A stretch of DNA of 58,967 nt from an uncultured Lachnospiraceae bacterium (GCA_900554925.1 USJG01000002.1:1-58967), one strand, 5' to 3'; shown: positions 45,334 through 54,657, counted from the first letter of the stretch. Translations and numbers: made by a program. Notes: generated by a model from the sequence alone, not told the origin.

Positions 45334-46437
45334 CTAAAAATGCTGCCATTTGTTTTTTTCCCCCTGGACTCTTTTTAACATTTTATCTTTGGCTTCTATC
45401 ATAAAATTTCCTACATCCTTTAATGTTAATTTCCTGTTTTTCCATTGTTTAATAAGGAAAACAATGATGATCACTGCCGGAATCAGCAAAAACAGAAATT
45501 TAAACACAAGCACCAGCGCCATGACATCCTCCCAGCCTCTTGCTATGTTTTCCCAATAGGGAAATTTTACCGCGTCATTTTGCATGGATCTGGTTCCAAA
45601 ATCAAGTATGATGGGAATTAAAGACTCAACAAAGTAGCGTGAGGAATTTTCTACCACGATCATTTTATTTTCCTCTATTCCCAGCTTTTCCTTAATACAA
45701 TTATAAACAAATCCCTTTACCGGATCGGGCGCCACCACTTCATAAGTGCTTATCCCCTCACTGGTACCATAAGCTGTCAGCGTTTCATCTGAGACATAGA
45801 CAACTGTCTTATCAAGTCCGGCATTTTCTGCAAATCGGCCCTCCTGTCTCCTGATAACACCTGAAATATAATGGGGAACATTCCCTATCATCACACTCTT
45901 TCCCGCTATATCATTTGAGCCAAATAATTGCCATGCGGCCTCCTCATCCAGGATCACGGAATCCTGCATTAGATCATTCCCTGAAAAATATTCTCCGCTC
46001 ACAAGCTGCAGGGGATGAAACAGGAAGAAATCGCCGCCGATCCCCACCGCACTGACACCTTCAATTTTTCCCTTTTCACTGGCAACTGTAATAGTTCCAA
46101 GGGAACTATAAGCGTCAATAAACATGCGCTTTTCGTTTTCCTCCGAGACCTCCTCGGCAGGTAAAACCTCCAGAAGACTTTGCTCAAGCTGCCTTTCAAA
46201 ACTCATCAGCATGAACTCATCCACTTCCGTATTTTCTGCAAAAAAACAGCTTACCTGTGCACTGCCACCTTCCTCATCCCATCTTACAGCCGCCTGCTGA
46301 TCGAACAGCTGTTTTACCTGATGATCCGACCATACCATTAATACAAGATATATGGCAAGCGACAAAATGGTAATCAGAGAAAACACTATCTGCTTAACCG
46401 ATAATCCCTTTATAAAATATTTTATTTTTAAAGCCAC
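45334..46437 (-). CDS. MacB-type extracytoplasmic domain protein without FtsX core
   Basis: Protein of 367 residues with one membrane segment near residues 15-36, a large extracytoplasmic domain like MacB_PCD (about 37-300, with GVSAVGIGGDFFLFHPLQLVSG), and one C-terminal membrane segment (about 308-332). The three-segment FtsX permease core of MacB-like transporters is missing, so it is not a complete transporter subunit. Start is a GTG at 46437 with AAGGAGG upstream. Lies between the HlyD-like gene and copy 1 lipoprotein. Confidence 0.75.
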   Translation of the reverse strand: MALKIKYFIKGLSVKQIVFSLITILSLAIYLVLMVWSDHQVKQLFDQQAAVRWDEEGGSAQVSCFFAENTEVDEFMLMSFERQLEQSLLEVLPAEEVSEENEKRMFIDAYSSLGTITVASEKGKIEGVSAVGIGGDFFLFHPLQLVSGEYFSGNDLMQDSVILDEEAAWQLFGSNDIAGKSVMIGNVPHYISGVIRRQEGRFAENAGLDKTVVYVSDETLTAYGTSEGISTYEVVAPDPVKGFVYNCIKEKLGIEENKMIVVENSSRYFVESLIPIILDFGTRSMQNDAVKFPYWENIARGWEDVMALVLVFKFLFLLIPAVIIIVFLIKQWKNRKLTLKDVGNFMIEAKDKMLKRVQGEKNKWQHF

Positions 46438-46479
46438 AGGTTTCCTCCTTCCATTTTTACTATGCTGTCTTATACATTA

Positions 46480-48486
46480 TTATTCATTTAATCTTACCTG
46501 TTTTCCTGCCTCCACAGGCTTGGTTGATGTTGTAATTACATATTCATATCCATAAAGGCCCGCTGAAATAGCAGTATTATTATCATCAGATGCCAGCACC
46601 TCCACATCCACTCTGGTGGCAATATATCTGTTGCCTAAGGGACTGCTCTTTGACTCAACGATCAAAATGAATTTTCCGTTATTATCTTCCCGCAGCGCAC
46701 TATTGGGTACTACAAATTCATATTCTGCGCTGCGCTGCCCTACTGAAATATTCAGTGCCTGCCCTGACACGATACTGGAACCGGTCACATCAAATACCAG
46801 AAGCTTTTTCTGTCCCGGATTATCAGGGTCAGGTTTAATTGCTGATAAAACCGCCTGCACATCATCATAATACCAGGCGTTTTGCAGCTCTGCGGTATCT
46901 CCCACCTGCACCTTCTTTGCCTGCTCGTTGGTCACGGAGATAGTCAGAGTAAATCCCTTTCCCTCCGGTTGTATTACCGCGGCGGTCTCCTCCGGCTTGG
47001 TCGTCTCTCCTGCAACATAAGCAAGATTAGTCACCATGCCGGCCACTGGAGCTGTAATTGCTGAACCCTCCGACTTTTCCCGAAGTTTGGCAATTTCTTC
47101 TTTTTTCTCTGCAATATCTTTACTGGCTTTGGCTAAATCAAGCTCCGCGTTAATATCCGCTGCCAGCTCTGTCTGTTCCGTTTTTAGCAGTTCATAAACC
47201 GTCTGGGCATTTTTAAGAGCTGCCTCGGCATTGGCAATCTGGTTTTGATAAGCGGCAGAAGTCTGCTTATTGGCACTGGTGATTTCGTTTATATTTTTCT
47301 CTGCCTGTGCAAGCCTGTTTAAAGCATCCCTGGCATCTCCGCTGGATTCTACGGTAATTGCATTAACCTCGGCCAGTTGACTTTCCAGTTTGGTCAGTTC
47401 CGCCTTTTTCTGTTCCAGGCTTGCCTGATTGCTGCTGTAGCCAGTGAGATTATCCATGGCTTCGTTTAAAAGATCGCCTGCAATTTTATCTTGTGAATAG
47501 GCAACCTCATACTCCTGAAGTATCGTTGCATAATCGGGTTGTTTATCAGTGTTTTCAGCCAACCATTGCTTTACCCCATCAATCGTTTCCGCATAGCTTC
47601 CACTTGTAAAACTATTATCTAGTTTGGCCAGATCAACAATTTCTTTTTCTTTTTCTTTGAGAGCAGCCGCTGTCTCGGCTTTTTTATCCTGAAGATCCTG
47701 CAATCCGCCGGAGGTTGTTCCACTGCCTGCGCCGTTGCTTTCCGCAATCTTTTCCGCCTCCGCAATCAATGTGTTCAAATCTGTTATCTGCTTTTCTACC
47801 TCGGCAATTTGTGCTGTTAATTCCGCCACTCTTTTTGCTTTATAGTTATTAAAGGCGGTTTCAGCATTGCTTAAATCTGTGGACGCCTGCGCCTTGGCTA
47901 TCTCGTCAGAAAGAGTAGCTACTCCGGCATTATTATTATTGATCGTGCTCTGCAGGGTTAAATTGTCTAGTGCAGTCTGACATTCCTTCACCCTCTGCTG
48001 GGCTGCATCAAGACGATTTTGCATATCTGTTACCATTGCCTGGTAGGAGGCAAAAGAATTTGTGTTTCCGTTTGCAACCTTATTGACAACTTCAGACGAG
48101 ACAGTTCCGCCAAAAAGGCCCTTCATATAGGCAAGCTCCAGTTCCTCCAGTTCATCCTCGGCCTGTTTTAGCTCGTCGCTTTCCGTATCCTCCAGATAGT
48201 AAAGCACCTGATCCTTTTCAACCTGATCTCCCTGTTTTACCGCCACACTTGCAATTTCTCTGGAATCCTTAACGATAACATTGTAGGGATCATTTGCCTC
48301 CACATTTCCTGTGCCTCTGACTTTCGCTGTAATGGAACCTCTCTGCACGTAGGAAGTGGCCACCTGGGGCAACGAATAATTCATAATGGTATTTGAAAAA
48401 AAGGTAAGCAGCAGCATGATGATCAGAAAGATAATCGCTGCGTTCTTGACCCACTCTCTTCTTTTTCTGCCTTCATTTTCATTCAT
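46480..48486 (-). CDS. HlyD-like membrane adaptor with a very long coiled coil
   Basis: Adaptor of 668 residues. One membrane segment (about 12-34) precedes a lipoyl/barrel-sandwich start (VQRGSITAKVRGTGNVEAND, VAVKQGDQVEKDQVLYYLE), then about 400 residues of Glu/Ala/Lys-rich coiled coil, then the second lipoyl half (AITAPVAGMVTNLAYVAGET) and beta-barrel domains. Such proteins link an exporter to other parts of a machine. In this operon no exporter ATPase is found. ATG at 48486 with AAAGGTTAA upstream. Confidence 0.85.
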   Translation of the reverse strand: MNENEGRKRREWVKNAAIIFLIIMLLLTFFSNTIMNYSLPQVATSYVQRGSITAKVRGTGNVEANDPYNVIVKDSREIASVAVKQGDQVEKDQVLYYLEDTESDELKQAEDELEELELAYMKGLFGGTVSSEVVNKVANGNTNSFASYQAMVTDMQNRLDAAQQRVKECQTALDNLTLQSTINNNNAGVATLSDEIAKAQASTDLSNAETAFNNYKAKRVAELTAQIAEVEKQITDLNTLIAEAEKIAESNGAGSGTTSGGLQDLQDKKAETAAALKEKEKEIVDLAKLDNSFTSGSYAETIDGVKQWLAENTDKQPDYATILQEYEVAYSQDKIAGDLLNEAMDNLTGYSSNQASLEQKKAELTKLESQLAEVNAITVESSGDARDALNRLAQAEKNINEITSANKQTSAAYQNQIANAEAALKNAQTVYELLKTEQTELAADINAELDLAKASKDIAEKKEEIAKLREKSEGSAITAPVAGMVTNLAYVAGETTKPEETAAVIQPEGKGFTLTISVTNEQAKKVQVGDTAELQNAWYYDDVQAVLSAIKPDPDNPGQKKLLVFDVTGSSIVSGQALNISVGQRSAEYEFVVPNSALREDNNGKFILIVESKSSPLGNRYIATRVDVEVLASDDNNTAISAGLYGYEYVITTSTKPVEAGKQVRLNE

Positions 48487-48523
48487 GACTTTAACCTTTG
48501 CCTTTCCCGAATGCTTTGTTCTG

Positions 48524-49495
48524 TTATCCTTTAATACCGCCCTGATAGGTAATTCCCTCTACCAGATAGTCTTCTCCGTATAAAAATACCAGTATGGGCG
48601 GAACCATATAAATCGTAGCCACTGCAAACGCCAGCCCAATTTCCCCGGAATTGATCTTCGACAGGAATACGGAAAGAGGATGTTTTTCCTGATCAGATAA
48701 AAGGATCAGGGGCTGCTCAACCATATTCCAGTAATCTATAAATATTAAAATTGCTATGGAGCACATGGCGCCTTTACAAAGCGGCATACAGATCCGTCTG
48801 AAAATCTGCCATTCCCCGGCGCCGTCTATCTGAGCCGCCTCCATCACTGATACCGGAATTCTTCTCATATATTTCGTCAGCAGATAAACTGCAAAAGGTG
48901 AAAAAATGCCTGGAAGCCATATAGCCCAATTTGTATCTAAAATATGAAGCCAGTCCGACACAAGATAGTTAGGTACCAGTGTGACCTGATATGGCATCAG
49001 CATCAATATAATATAAACAAAAAATATAATCTCCTTTATCCGTCCCCGATACCTGGTAAACCCATAGGAGGCTGCCGCCGCTACCAGAAGCTGGAAAACA
49101 ACGATAGGAACCACAAGTATCACTGAATTCCAGAATTTCAGCAGGTATTCAGGGCTTTTAAATAAAACTGTTATATACTGACTGAAAGATACCATATCAG
49201 GAATAAACTTTAAGTTCACTGTGTCCGAAATATATACCTTTCCGCCAGTGTCATTTGTTGCAAACACCTGTCCATAATTTGAAGATATTTCCGAAGCCGA
49301 CATAAAAGAATTTGTAATTGTCAGTATGATAGGCATCAAAAACAAAACGGAAAAACAGGCTGCAGCCATCGTGGCCAAAGACAATCTGACCAGTCTTCTG
49401 GCATGTTTTATCTTCTTTTTCTTCTTTATGGTTCTGTTCCAGCGTTCCAGTTCCCTGTTTCCGGAACCCTGAATATTTCTTTCCTGTACTTTCAT
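48524..49495 (-). CDS. Carbohydrate-type ABC permease (MalG-like)
   Basis: Inner-membrane permease of 323 residues with about 6 membrane segments. The ATPase-docking EAA loop is normal: VMEAAQIDGAGEWQIFRRICMP. The ATG at 49495 overlaps the stop of the partner gene by 4 bases (49492-49495), so the two are coupled. No ATPase gene lies in the operon; a shared ATPase of MsmX type elsewhere is possible. Confidence 0.9.
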   Translation of the reverse strand: MKVQERNIQGSGNRELERWNRTIKKKKKIKHARRLVRLSLATMAAACFSVLFLMPIILTITNSFMSASEISSNYGQVFATNDTGGKVYISDTVNLKFIPDMVSFSQYITVLFKSPEYLLKFWNSVILVVPIVVFQLLVAAAASYGFTRYRGRIKEIIFFVYIILMLMPYQVTLVPNYLVSDWLHILDTNWAIWLPGIFSPFAVYLLTKYMRRIPVSVMEAAQIDGAGEWQIFRRICMPLCKGAMCSIAILIFIDYWNMVEQPLILLSDQEKHPLSVFLSKINSGEIGLAFAVATIYMVPPILVFLYGEDYLVEGITYQGGIKG

Positions 49496-50427
49496 CCTTC
49501 CACATCCTTTCCGAAATAGTTCTCGGTCAGGAACAATATTCCTATAATAATTACCATTACAATGGCCATCATAATTGCCGCAGCCGACATTTTCTGATAA
49601 TCCAGCCTGTTGAAGGTATTATTCATAAAGTGCTGCAGCATATACATGGTGGGATAAGGATAATCCCCCTTTAAAAGATAGATTTCCCTGAAAACCTTAA
49701 AAGAATTTATTAGGGACATGATCGTTACAAACAGGATCGTGGAGGACATATATCTTAATTTTATATGAAAGAATATCTGAAAAGGCGTGGCGCTTTCCAG
49801 AACCGCAACCTCAAGAATATCCTTAGGGATGCTGCTTAATGCAGACATAAATAAAATCATGTTATAGCCCAGGTTTTTCCACAGGAAAAGGATTACAATT
49901 ACAATTTGTGCATAGTCTGAATTCAGCCAGTCGATTTTATCAATATGAAAAACCCCCAGTATTTCATTGATCATTCCGTTATAGTGAAACAGTACCTGCC
50001 AGATTAACACAACAGAAGCGATCGGAACCATCATAGGGCTTAAGAAAAAGGTTCGAAACTGGCTCTTAAAGGGTATCTTGCTTTCCAGCATCATTGCCAG
50101 GATCAGGGATAAAATTACCGCCAGCGGAACTGCAACTGCCGAAAACGTAAATGTGTTCCCTGCCGCCTGCTGAAAAGCTTCATTTTTAAAAACCATAATA
50201 AAATTATCCAGAAATACAAACTGGCCACTGAAAGGATTATCCACTACCGAATAATAGATTACGATCAAAAAGGGTAACACGAAAAACAGCAGTACGCCGG
50301 CGGCGCTTGGAAACAGATACCCTGCGGATATCCGTTTCCCTCTACGCGTTCTCCGGTTACTGCCGGACTTTTTATTGTTTTTGACAGATTTTATTGTTTT
50401 CTTTTTAATGCTTATGGGAAAATGCAT
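49492..50427 (-). CDS. Carbohydrate-type ABC permease (MalF-like) with degenerate EAA loop
   Basis: Permease of 311 residues with about 6 membrane segments after a basic, lysine-rich N-terminus. The EAA loop reads EVAVLESATPFQIFFHIKLR, where the usual glycine and aspartate are replaced, unlike the partner permease. ATG at 50427 with AGAGGGGA upstream. It follows the lipoprotein gene by 16 bases. Confidence 0.88.
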   Translation of the reverse strand: MHFPISIKKKTIKSVKNNKKSGSNRRTRRGKRISAGYLFPSAAGVLLFFVLPFLIVIYYSVVDNPFSGQFVFLDNFIMVFKNEAFQQAAGNTFTFSAVAVPLAVILSLILAMMLESKIPFKSQFRTFFLSPMMVPIASVVLIWQVLFHYNGMINEILGVFHIDKIDWLNSDYAQIVIVILFLWKNLGYNMILFMSALSSIPKDILEVAVLESATPFQIFFHIKLRYMSSTILFVTIMSLINSFKVFREIYLLKGDYPYPTMYMLQHFMNNTFNRLDYQKMSAAAIMMAIVMVIIIGILFLTENYFGKDVEG

Positions 50428-50443
50428 TTCTATCCCCTCTTGC

Positions 50444-52717
50444 CTATCTGTTCTCGTTCACATAAATCTGAATCCTGTTTTGAATGATTGCTGCCGTGTC
50501 TGATGCCGACTTTTGTCCTTTAAAGAAAGGCTCTGCTTCTTCATTAATAATATTCATAAGCTGAATATTTAAACTTCCAGAAAGTTTTTCGGCAGATGCG
50601 ATCAGTTCCCGTACTGCATCAATCTCCTCCTGGGTTGCCGCCATAATTTCCATTGTAAAATCATCATATCCCCAGGTTGTCTTGGGATTCTCTATCTTAT
50701 TTCCTTCCTCGTCCTCATAATAATCAGGTGTCATGTCCAATTCAAACTGCTTATCAAGGGCCGACTTCTTCACAGGAAATCCCCAGCCGCCATATTCACT
50801 TATCAGGCTGTCCTGGAATTCATCCGAAAGTATTGTCTTCATAAATTCCCAGGCTCCGTCCTTATGCTTGGATTTTGACGACATTCCCATACTTCCCCCT
50901 ACAGGCTGAATCAGATTTCCTTTCCTTTCACTGTTAGGATAACCAATGTAAGTGGTCTTTTCACCAAACAGACCATTCGTCATCTGATATTCCTGCACGG
51001 AACTTAAGGTATGCTGCATAAGCAGGATCTTATCTGAGTGCAATTTGGAAGCAATTCCCTCGTCATCCTGACTGTAATCAGGTTCCTCCGGGAATTTTGC
51101 CGCGAACTCAAGGGCTCTGATAAATTCCTGGCTGTTAAAGAAACATTCGCCCGTCTCCCAGTTAATAAATTCATCAATATTGTTATAAATGCAATAATAA
51201 AATATACTGTCCCTGCTTCCGTACTGAAATACATTTTCCGGATTTTTTTCTTCCAGGAAATCGAGGTTTTCTGAAAGTGTCCAACCGCTTGCATCTCCTA
51301 CCAGTGAAGACTTGACCAATACAGTACTGACATAGAACTTTGGCATAATTCCATACAATCTGCCATCCACTTCATATGCTTTTAATATATTTTCCAGATA
51401 ATCGGCCTGATTTATTCCGCTCTGTTCCATATACGGATACAAATCTTCCAATATTCCCTTACTTGCATACTGGCTAAAATCACCATAGGACAGATCAATA
51501 ATATCCGGACAGTTCCCTGTGGTCATATCCGCATTAAACTGGGTCAGGCTTGTCTCATAATCGCTCTCTGACATATATTCTTTTACCTTGATACGGTACT
51601 TATCATTGGTTTTGTTAAAATCAATAATATTTTTCCTTGTGTCAGAGTCTAAGCTCAGTGTACCATAAATAATTTCTTCTTTTGCAGTCACCTCAGACGC
51701 ATTCTTGCGGCTCAGATAAATCAATTCGAATTCCGGCCCTCCCGATGCACTGCCTCCATTATAATCGCGGGAAATCGCCCAGATACGTCCATCGGAAAGT
51801 TCTCCTGTAAAAGCTATGTTTTCCCCGTTTATATCTACGTCCAGCCAATTGAAAACATCTTCCGAGGTCTGCGTAGATAAATCATAAGTGGAAAGTCCTT
51901 CACTATTGCTGATCAAAAAGCTTTTGTTTAAGCCGGCATAAAAATTAGAGTTCCCATATCCTCCAGCAAAACCGCTTATCGCTTCGCCCAGCTTCTTTCC
52001 CGCCGGATCGACTTTTTTAAGTTCTATCCCGCTTTCTCCATAGGAAGCAGCATATACATCCCCTTCCCTGGAAGTCGCCATGCTTAAGATCCATCCATCT
52101 GTTGTAATATCACAAACCTTTTGAAAATCTTTATTTATGATATGTATGGTACTGTCGCCGTCACACAGGTAAAAATTCCCCTGGGCATCCACATTAAAAT
52201 ACTGCACATTCACATATTCAGCTCCGCCAAAAATTTCTGTAATATCCATGGAATCAATTACAGAACCATCCTCCGCTGAAACAAGCTCAAGCTCCATGGT
52301 GTAATCAGCATCTGTGTAATTTCCCTCTTCATCCGTAAGATATTCATAATGATCGACAACCAGGGCAAGATTTCCATCTGCGTTTACCGCCATGCCGCTT
52401 ACATTGCTGTTTTCATCAATTTCATAAGCCAGCTTCTCTGCCTTGTTTTCAAGCATATCATATTTATATATGAAATTACCATAATTACTGTTTGGGTCGT
52501 TTTCATCCGCATAGGTTACAGAATATAAAAACACCTCATCTCCTGCCACGGCAGCATTATTGATATAATCACTTTCTATGGCCAGTTGATGATACTCCGG
52601 AACATAAACCTCTCCCTCTGCTTTATCCTGCGTATCGCTTTTTCCACAGCCAAAAAGCGCTGACATCAGAATTGGCGTAAGAATTGCTGACATTAAAAAT
52701 TTTTTGTTCTTCTTCAT
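50444..52717 (-). CDS. Large beta-propeller / solute-binding fusion lipoprotein (copy 2)
   Basis: Lipoprotein of 757 residues, first gene of the operon. Lipobox LFGC puts the lipid on Cys24. Residues about 40-340 are short beta-repeats like a propeller (VNADGNLALVVDHY, VDAQGNFYLCDGD, TSREGDVYAASYG). Residues about 345-757 form the solute-binding domain (DTRKNIIDFNKTNDKYRI, CPDIIDLSYGDF). The C-terminus GQKSASDTAAIIQNRIQIY matches copy 1. The ATG at 52717 is chosen because GAGGT lies upstream and the signal peptide starts there. Preceded by a strong promoter with tandem repeats. Confidence 0.87.
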   Translation of the reverse strand: MKKNKKFLMSAILTPILMSALFGCGKSDTQDKAEGEVYVPEYHQLAIESDYINNAAVAGDEVFLYSVTYADENDPNSNYGNFIYKYDMLENKAEKLAYEIDENSNVSGMAVNADGNLALVVDHYEYLTDEEGNYTDADYTMELELVSAEDGSVIDSMDITEIFGGAEYVNVQYFNVDAQGNFYLCDGDSTIHIINKDFQKVCDITTDGWILSMATSREGDVYAASYGESGIELKKVDPAGKKLGEAISGFAGGYGNSNFYAGLNKSFLISNSEGLSTYDLSTQTSEDVFNWLDVDINGENIAFTGELSDGRIWAISRDYNGGSASGGPEFELIYLSRKNASEVTAKEEIIYGTLSLDSDTRKNIIDFNKTNDKYRIKVKEYMSESDYETSLTQFNADMTTGNCPDIIDLSYGDFSQYASKGILEDLYPYMEQSGINQADYLENILKAYEVDGRLYGIMPKFYVSTVLVKSSLVGDASGWTLSENLDFLEEKNPENVFQYGSRDSIFYYCIYNNIDEFINWETGECFFNSQEFIRALEFAAKFPEEPDYSQDDEGIASKLHSDKILLMQHTLSSVQEYQMTNGLFGEKTTYIGYPNSERKGNLIQPVGGSMGMSSKSKHKDGAWEFMKTILSDEFQDSLISEYGGWGFPVKKSALDKQFELDMTPDYYEDEEGNKIENPKTTWGYDDFTMEIMAATQEEIDAVRELIASAEKLSGSLNIQLMNIINEEAEPFFKGQKSASDTAAIIQNRIQIYVNENR

Positions 52718-52761
52718 AGAATACCTCATAATCTTGTATTGTATTATTAACTCACACACAA

Positions 52762-52790
52762 ACTATAGCATACTACTGTATCGGAAACAA
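52762..52790 (-). promoter_or_regulatory. Promoter of the six-gene lipoprotein-permease-adaptor operon
   Basis: Minus strand TTGTTT (52785-52790), 17-base spacer, TATAGT (52762-52767). The -35 is weak, which suits an activated promoter, and a tandem repeat lies 5 bases upstream. The leader is about 40 bases. Confidence 0.75.
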
Positions 52791-52795
52791 TGCAG

Positions 52796-52817
52796 ATTAT
52801 CTTAAGATTTTCCTAAG
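52796..52817 (-). promoter_or_regulatory. Tandem 11-bp repeat, candidate response-regulator site
   Basis: On the minus strand CTTAGGAAAAT (52807-52817) is followed at once by CTTAAGATAAT (52796-52806), 9 of 11 bases alike. A direct repeat of one helical turn next to the -35 is the usual layout of an OmpR-family activator site. A related element with the core CCTTAGGAAAA lies upstream of the response regulator gene (17172-17182). Confidence 0.5.
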
Positions 52818-52836
52818 GCTTTCTTTCGTTTTATCA

Positions 52837-54597
52837 TTACCCTTTCATTCTGCGGATCAAGATTCCGTTTTTCAGAAGAGTACTGTCAATATAATGCCTT
52901 TTATACAGCACTTCTCCCTCTCTGGGAATTTCTATATCCTCCTCTTCACAGTTGATAATAACCTCTACATAATTATCCATCCAGCCCACTTTGGTAAATT
53001 CAATTACCCGCCTTTTGTTGATCTTATTAGGAAAATGGAAATTTCTGTCACGAAGCAGGGGCTCCTCTTTGCGAAGCCTGATAAGGCTCCTTACCATTTC
53101 GATCCTCTCATCAAATTCTCCCCCTTCAATCTTACTCCAGGGCATACATCTTCTGCAGTCCGGATCATATCCGCCCTCCATGGCAATTTCTGTTCCATAA
53201 TAAATACAGGGGCTGCCGGGCATGGTAAACAAAACTGCCAGCTGCTGGAAAAACTCATCCATATTTTTTACATCAGAACGAAGCCTTTTGGTATCATGGG
53301 AATCCAAAAGGTTAAACAACACATCATTTGTCTGCTGCATATATCCCGTATAGCATCTGTTTATGGTAAACTCAAAATCCTCATTGCTAAGGCTCTTATC
53401 GATCCAAAAATCCTTAATGCTTTCCCCTAAAGGATAATTCATAACCGAGTCAAATTCATCCCCTCTAAGCCAGGGCATCGCATCATGCCATATTTCTCCT
53501 AAAATGTAAATATCCGGCTTAATGGCCTTCATTCGTTTTCTCAGTTCCTTACAGAACACGTGAGAGATCTCATTTGCCACATCCAGTCGAATTCCATCTA
53601 CGTCGTATTTTTTGACCCAGTCTTCACAAACGCCCAACAGATATTCTCTTACCTTTGCATTGTTGGTGTTTAATTTAGGCATGGAATCATAAAAAGCAAA
53701 ACTATAATACTGTTTATTTCGTGCCGCTCCGTTTTCAAAATCAAAGGGCCACTGACGTATCATAAACCAGTCATAATATTCTGAAGCAGGCCCTTTCTCC
53801 ACCACATCTTTCCATGGCGCAAAATCAGCGCCGCAGTGATTAAAAACCCCATCTAACATAACGCGGATGCCGCGCTTATGCGCCTCCTGCACCAAAGCAT
53901 ACATGGTGTCCTCATCTCCAAAGTGAGGATCTATTCTGGTATAATCTGAAGTATCATATTTATGGGAGGAGGGTGATTGGTTCACAGGGGTTAAATATAG
54001 GCCTGTAATCCCAAGATTTTCAAGATAATCTAGTTTATTTATGATCCCCTGTAAATCTCCTCCGAAAAATTCCTGATTGGTAACACTTCCTTCTTCTCTC
54101 CAGGGAAGTGTTCCTTCGGGGTCATTGGAAGGGTCTCCATTGCAAAATCTCTCTGGAAAGATCTGATACCATACTGTTTCATTTACCCACTCCGGAGCTT
54201 TGTTAATATCATCCGGATTCATCCAGGGAAAAACAAAGCATTGACGGCTTCTCCCCTCCAGATTCATCTGCGCCTCACTGATAATCCCATCCTCAAAGTA
54301 ATACCACTTTTCGTTTTCCGTCTGCAGCTCAAAGAAATATTTAAGCCGCTTAAAAGGCGGTTCAATCGTAGTGGTCCACCACAACTGATTTTTCAGCCGC
54401 TTCTTAAAGGGGATATTGACCGCATCCCCGGTCCAGGTTTCTCCTCCGCCTAATATACCAGCCTTAAAGGGATCTCCCTGAATGATGTTGACATATTTCA
54501 CATCATAGCCGGTTTTGATGTTGATAATCAGCTTATTGTCGTCCAGGGGATAACAATAATTATCATTTGCTCTGTGATATACCGCATTAAAATCCAT
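52837..54597 (-). CDS. GH13 alpha-amylase family enzyme (neopullulanase / cyclomaltodextrinase type)
   Basis: Glycoside hydrolase family 13 protein of 586 residues. N-terminal beta-sandwich (about 1-125), then the barrel with nucleophile D339 (GIRLDV), acid/base E368 (ILGEIW) and stabiliser D435 (LDSHDT). There is no signal peptide, so it probably acts on maltodextrins in the cytoplasm. ATG at 54597 with AGGT upstream. It lies directly upstream of the lipoprotein operon on the same strand, but that operon has its own promoter. Confidence 0.93.
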   Translation of the reverse strand: MDFNAVYHRANDNYCYPLDDNKLIINIKTGYDVKYVNIIQGDPFKAGILGGGETWTGDAVNIPFKKRLKNQLWWTTTIEPPFKRLKYFFELQTENEKWYYFEDGIISEAQMNLEGRSRQCFVFPWMNPDDINKAPEWVNETVWYQIFPERFCNGDPSNDPEGTLPWREEGSVTNQEFFGGDLQGIINKLDYLENLGITGLYLTPVNQSPSSHKYDTSDYTRIDPHFGDEDTMYALVQEAHKRGIRVMLDGVFNHCGADFAPWKDVVEKGPASEYYDWFMIRQWPFDFENGAARNKQYYSFAFYDSMPKLNTNNAKVREYLLGVCEDWVKKYDVDGIRLDVANEISHVFCKELRKRMKAIKPDIYILGEIWHDAMPWLRGDEFDSVMNYPLGESIKDFWIDKSLSNEDFEFTINRCYTGYMQQTNDVLFNLLDSHDTKRLRSDVKNMDEFFQQLAVLFTMPGSPCIYYGTEIAMEGGYDPDCRRCMPWSKIEGGEFDERIEMVRSLIRLRKEEPLLRDRNFHFPNKINKRRVIEFTKVGWMDNYVEVIINCEEEDIEIPREGEVLYKRHYIDSTLLKNGILIRRMKG

Positions 54598-54657
54598 ACT
54601 GCTACCTGTGCCTTTCCGTTTTTACCTTTCATTTATCCTGCCTGCCAGCAGAATATA

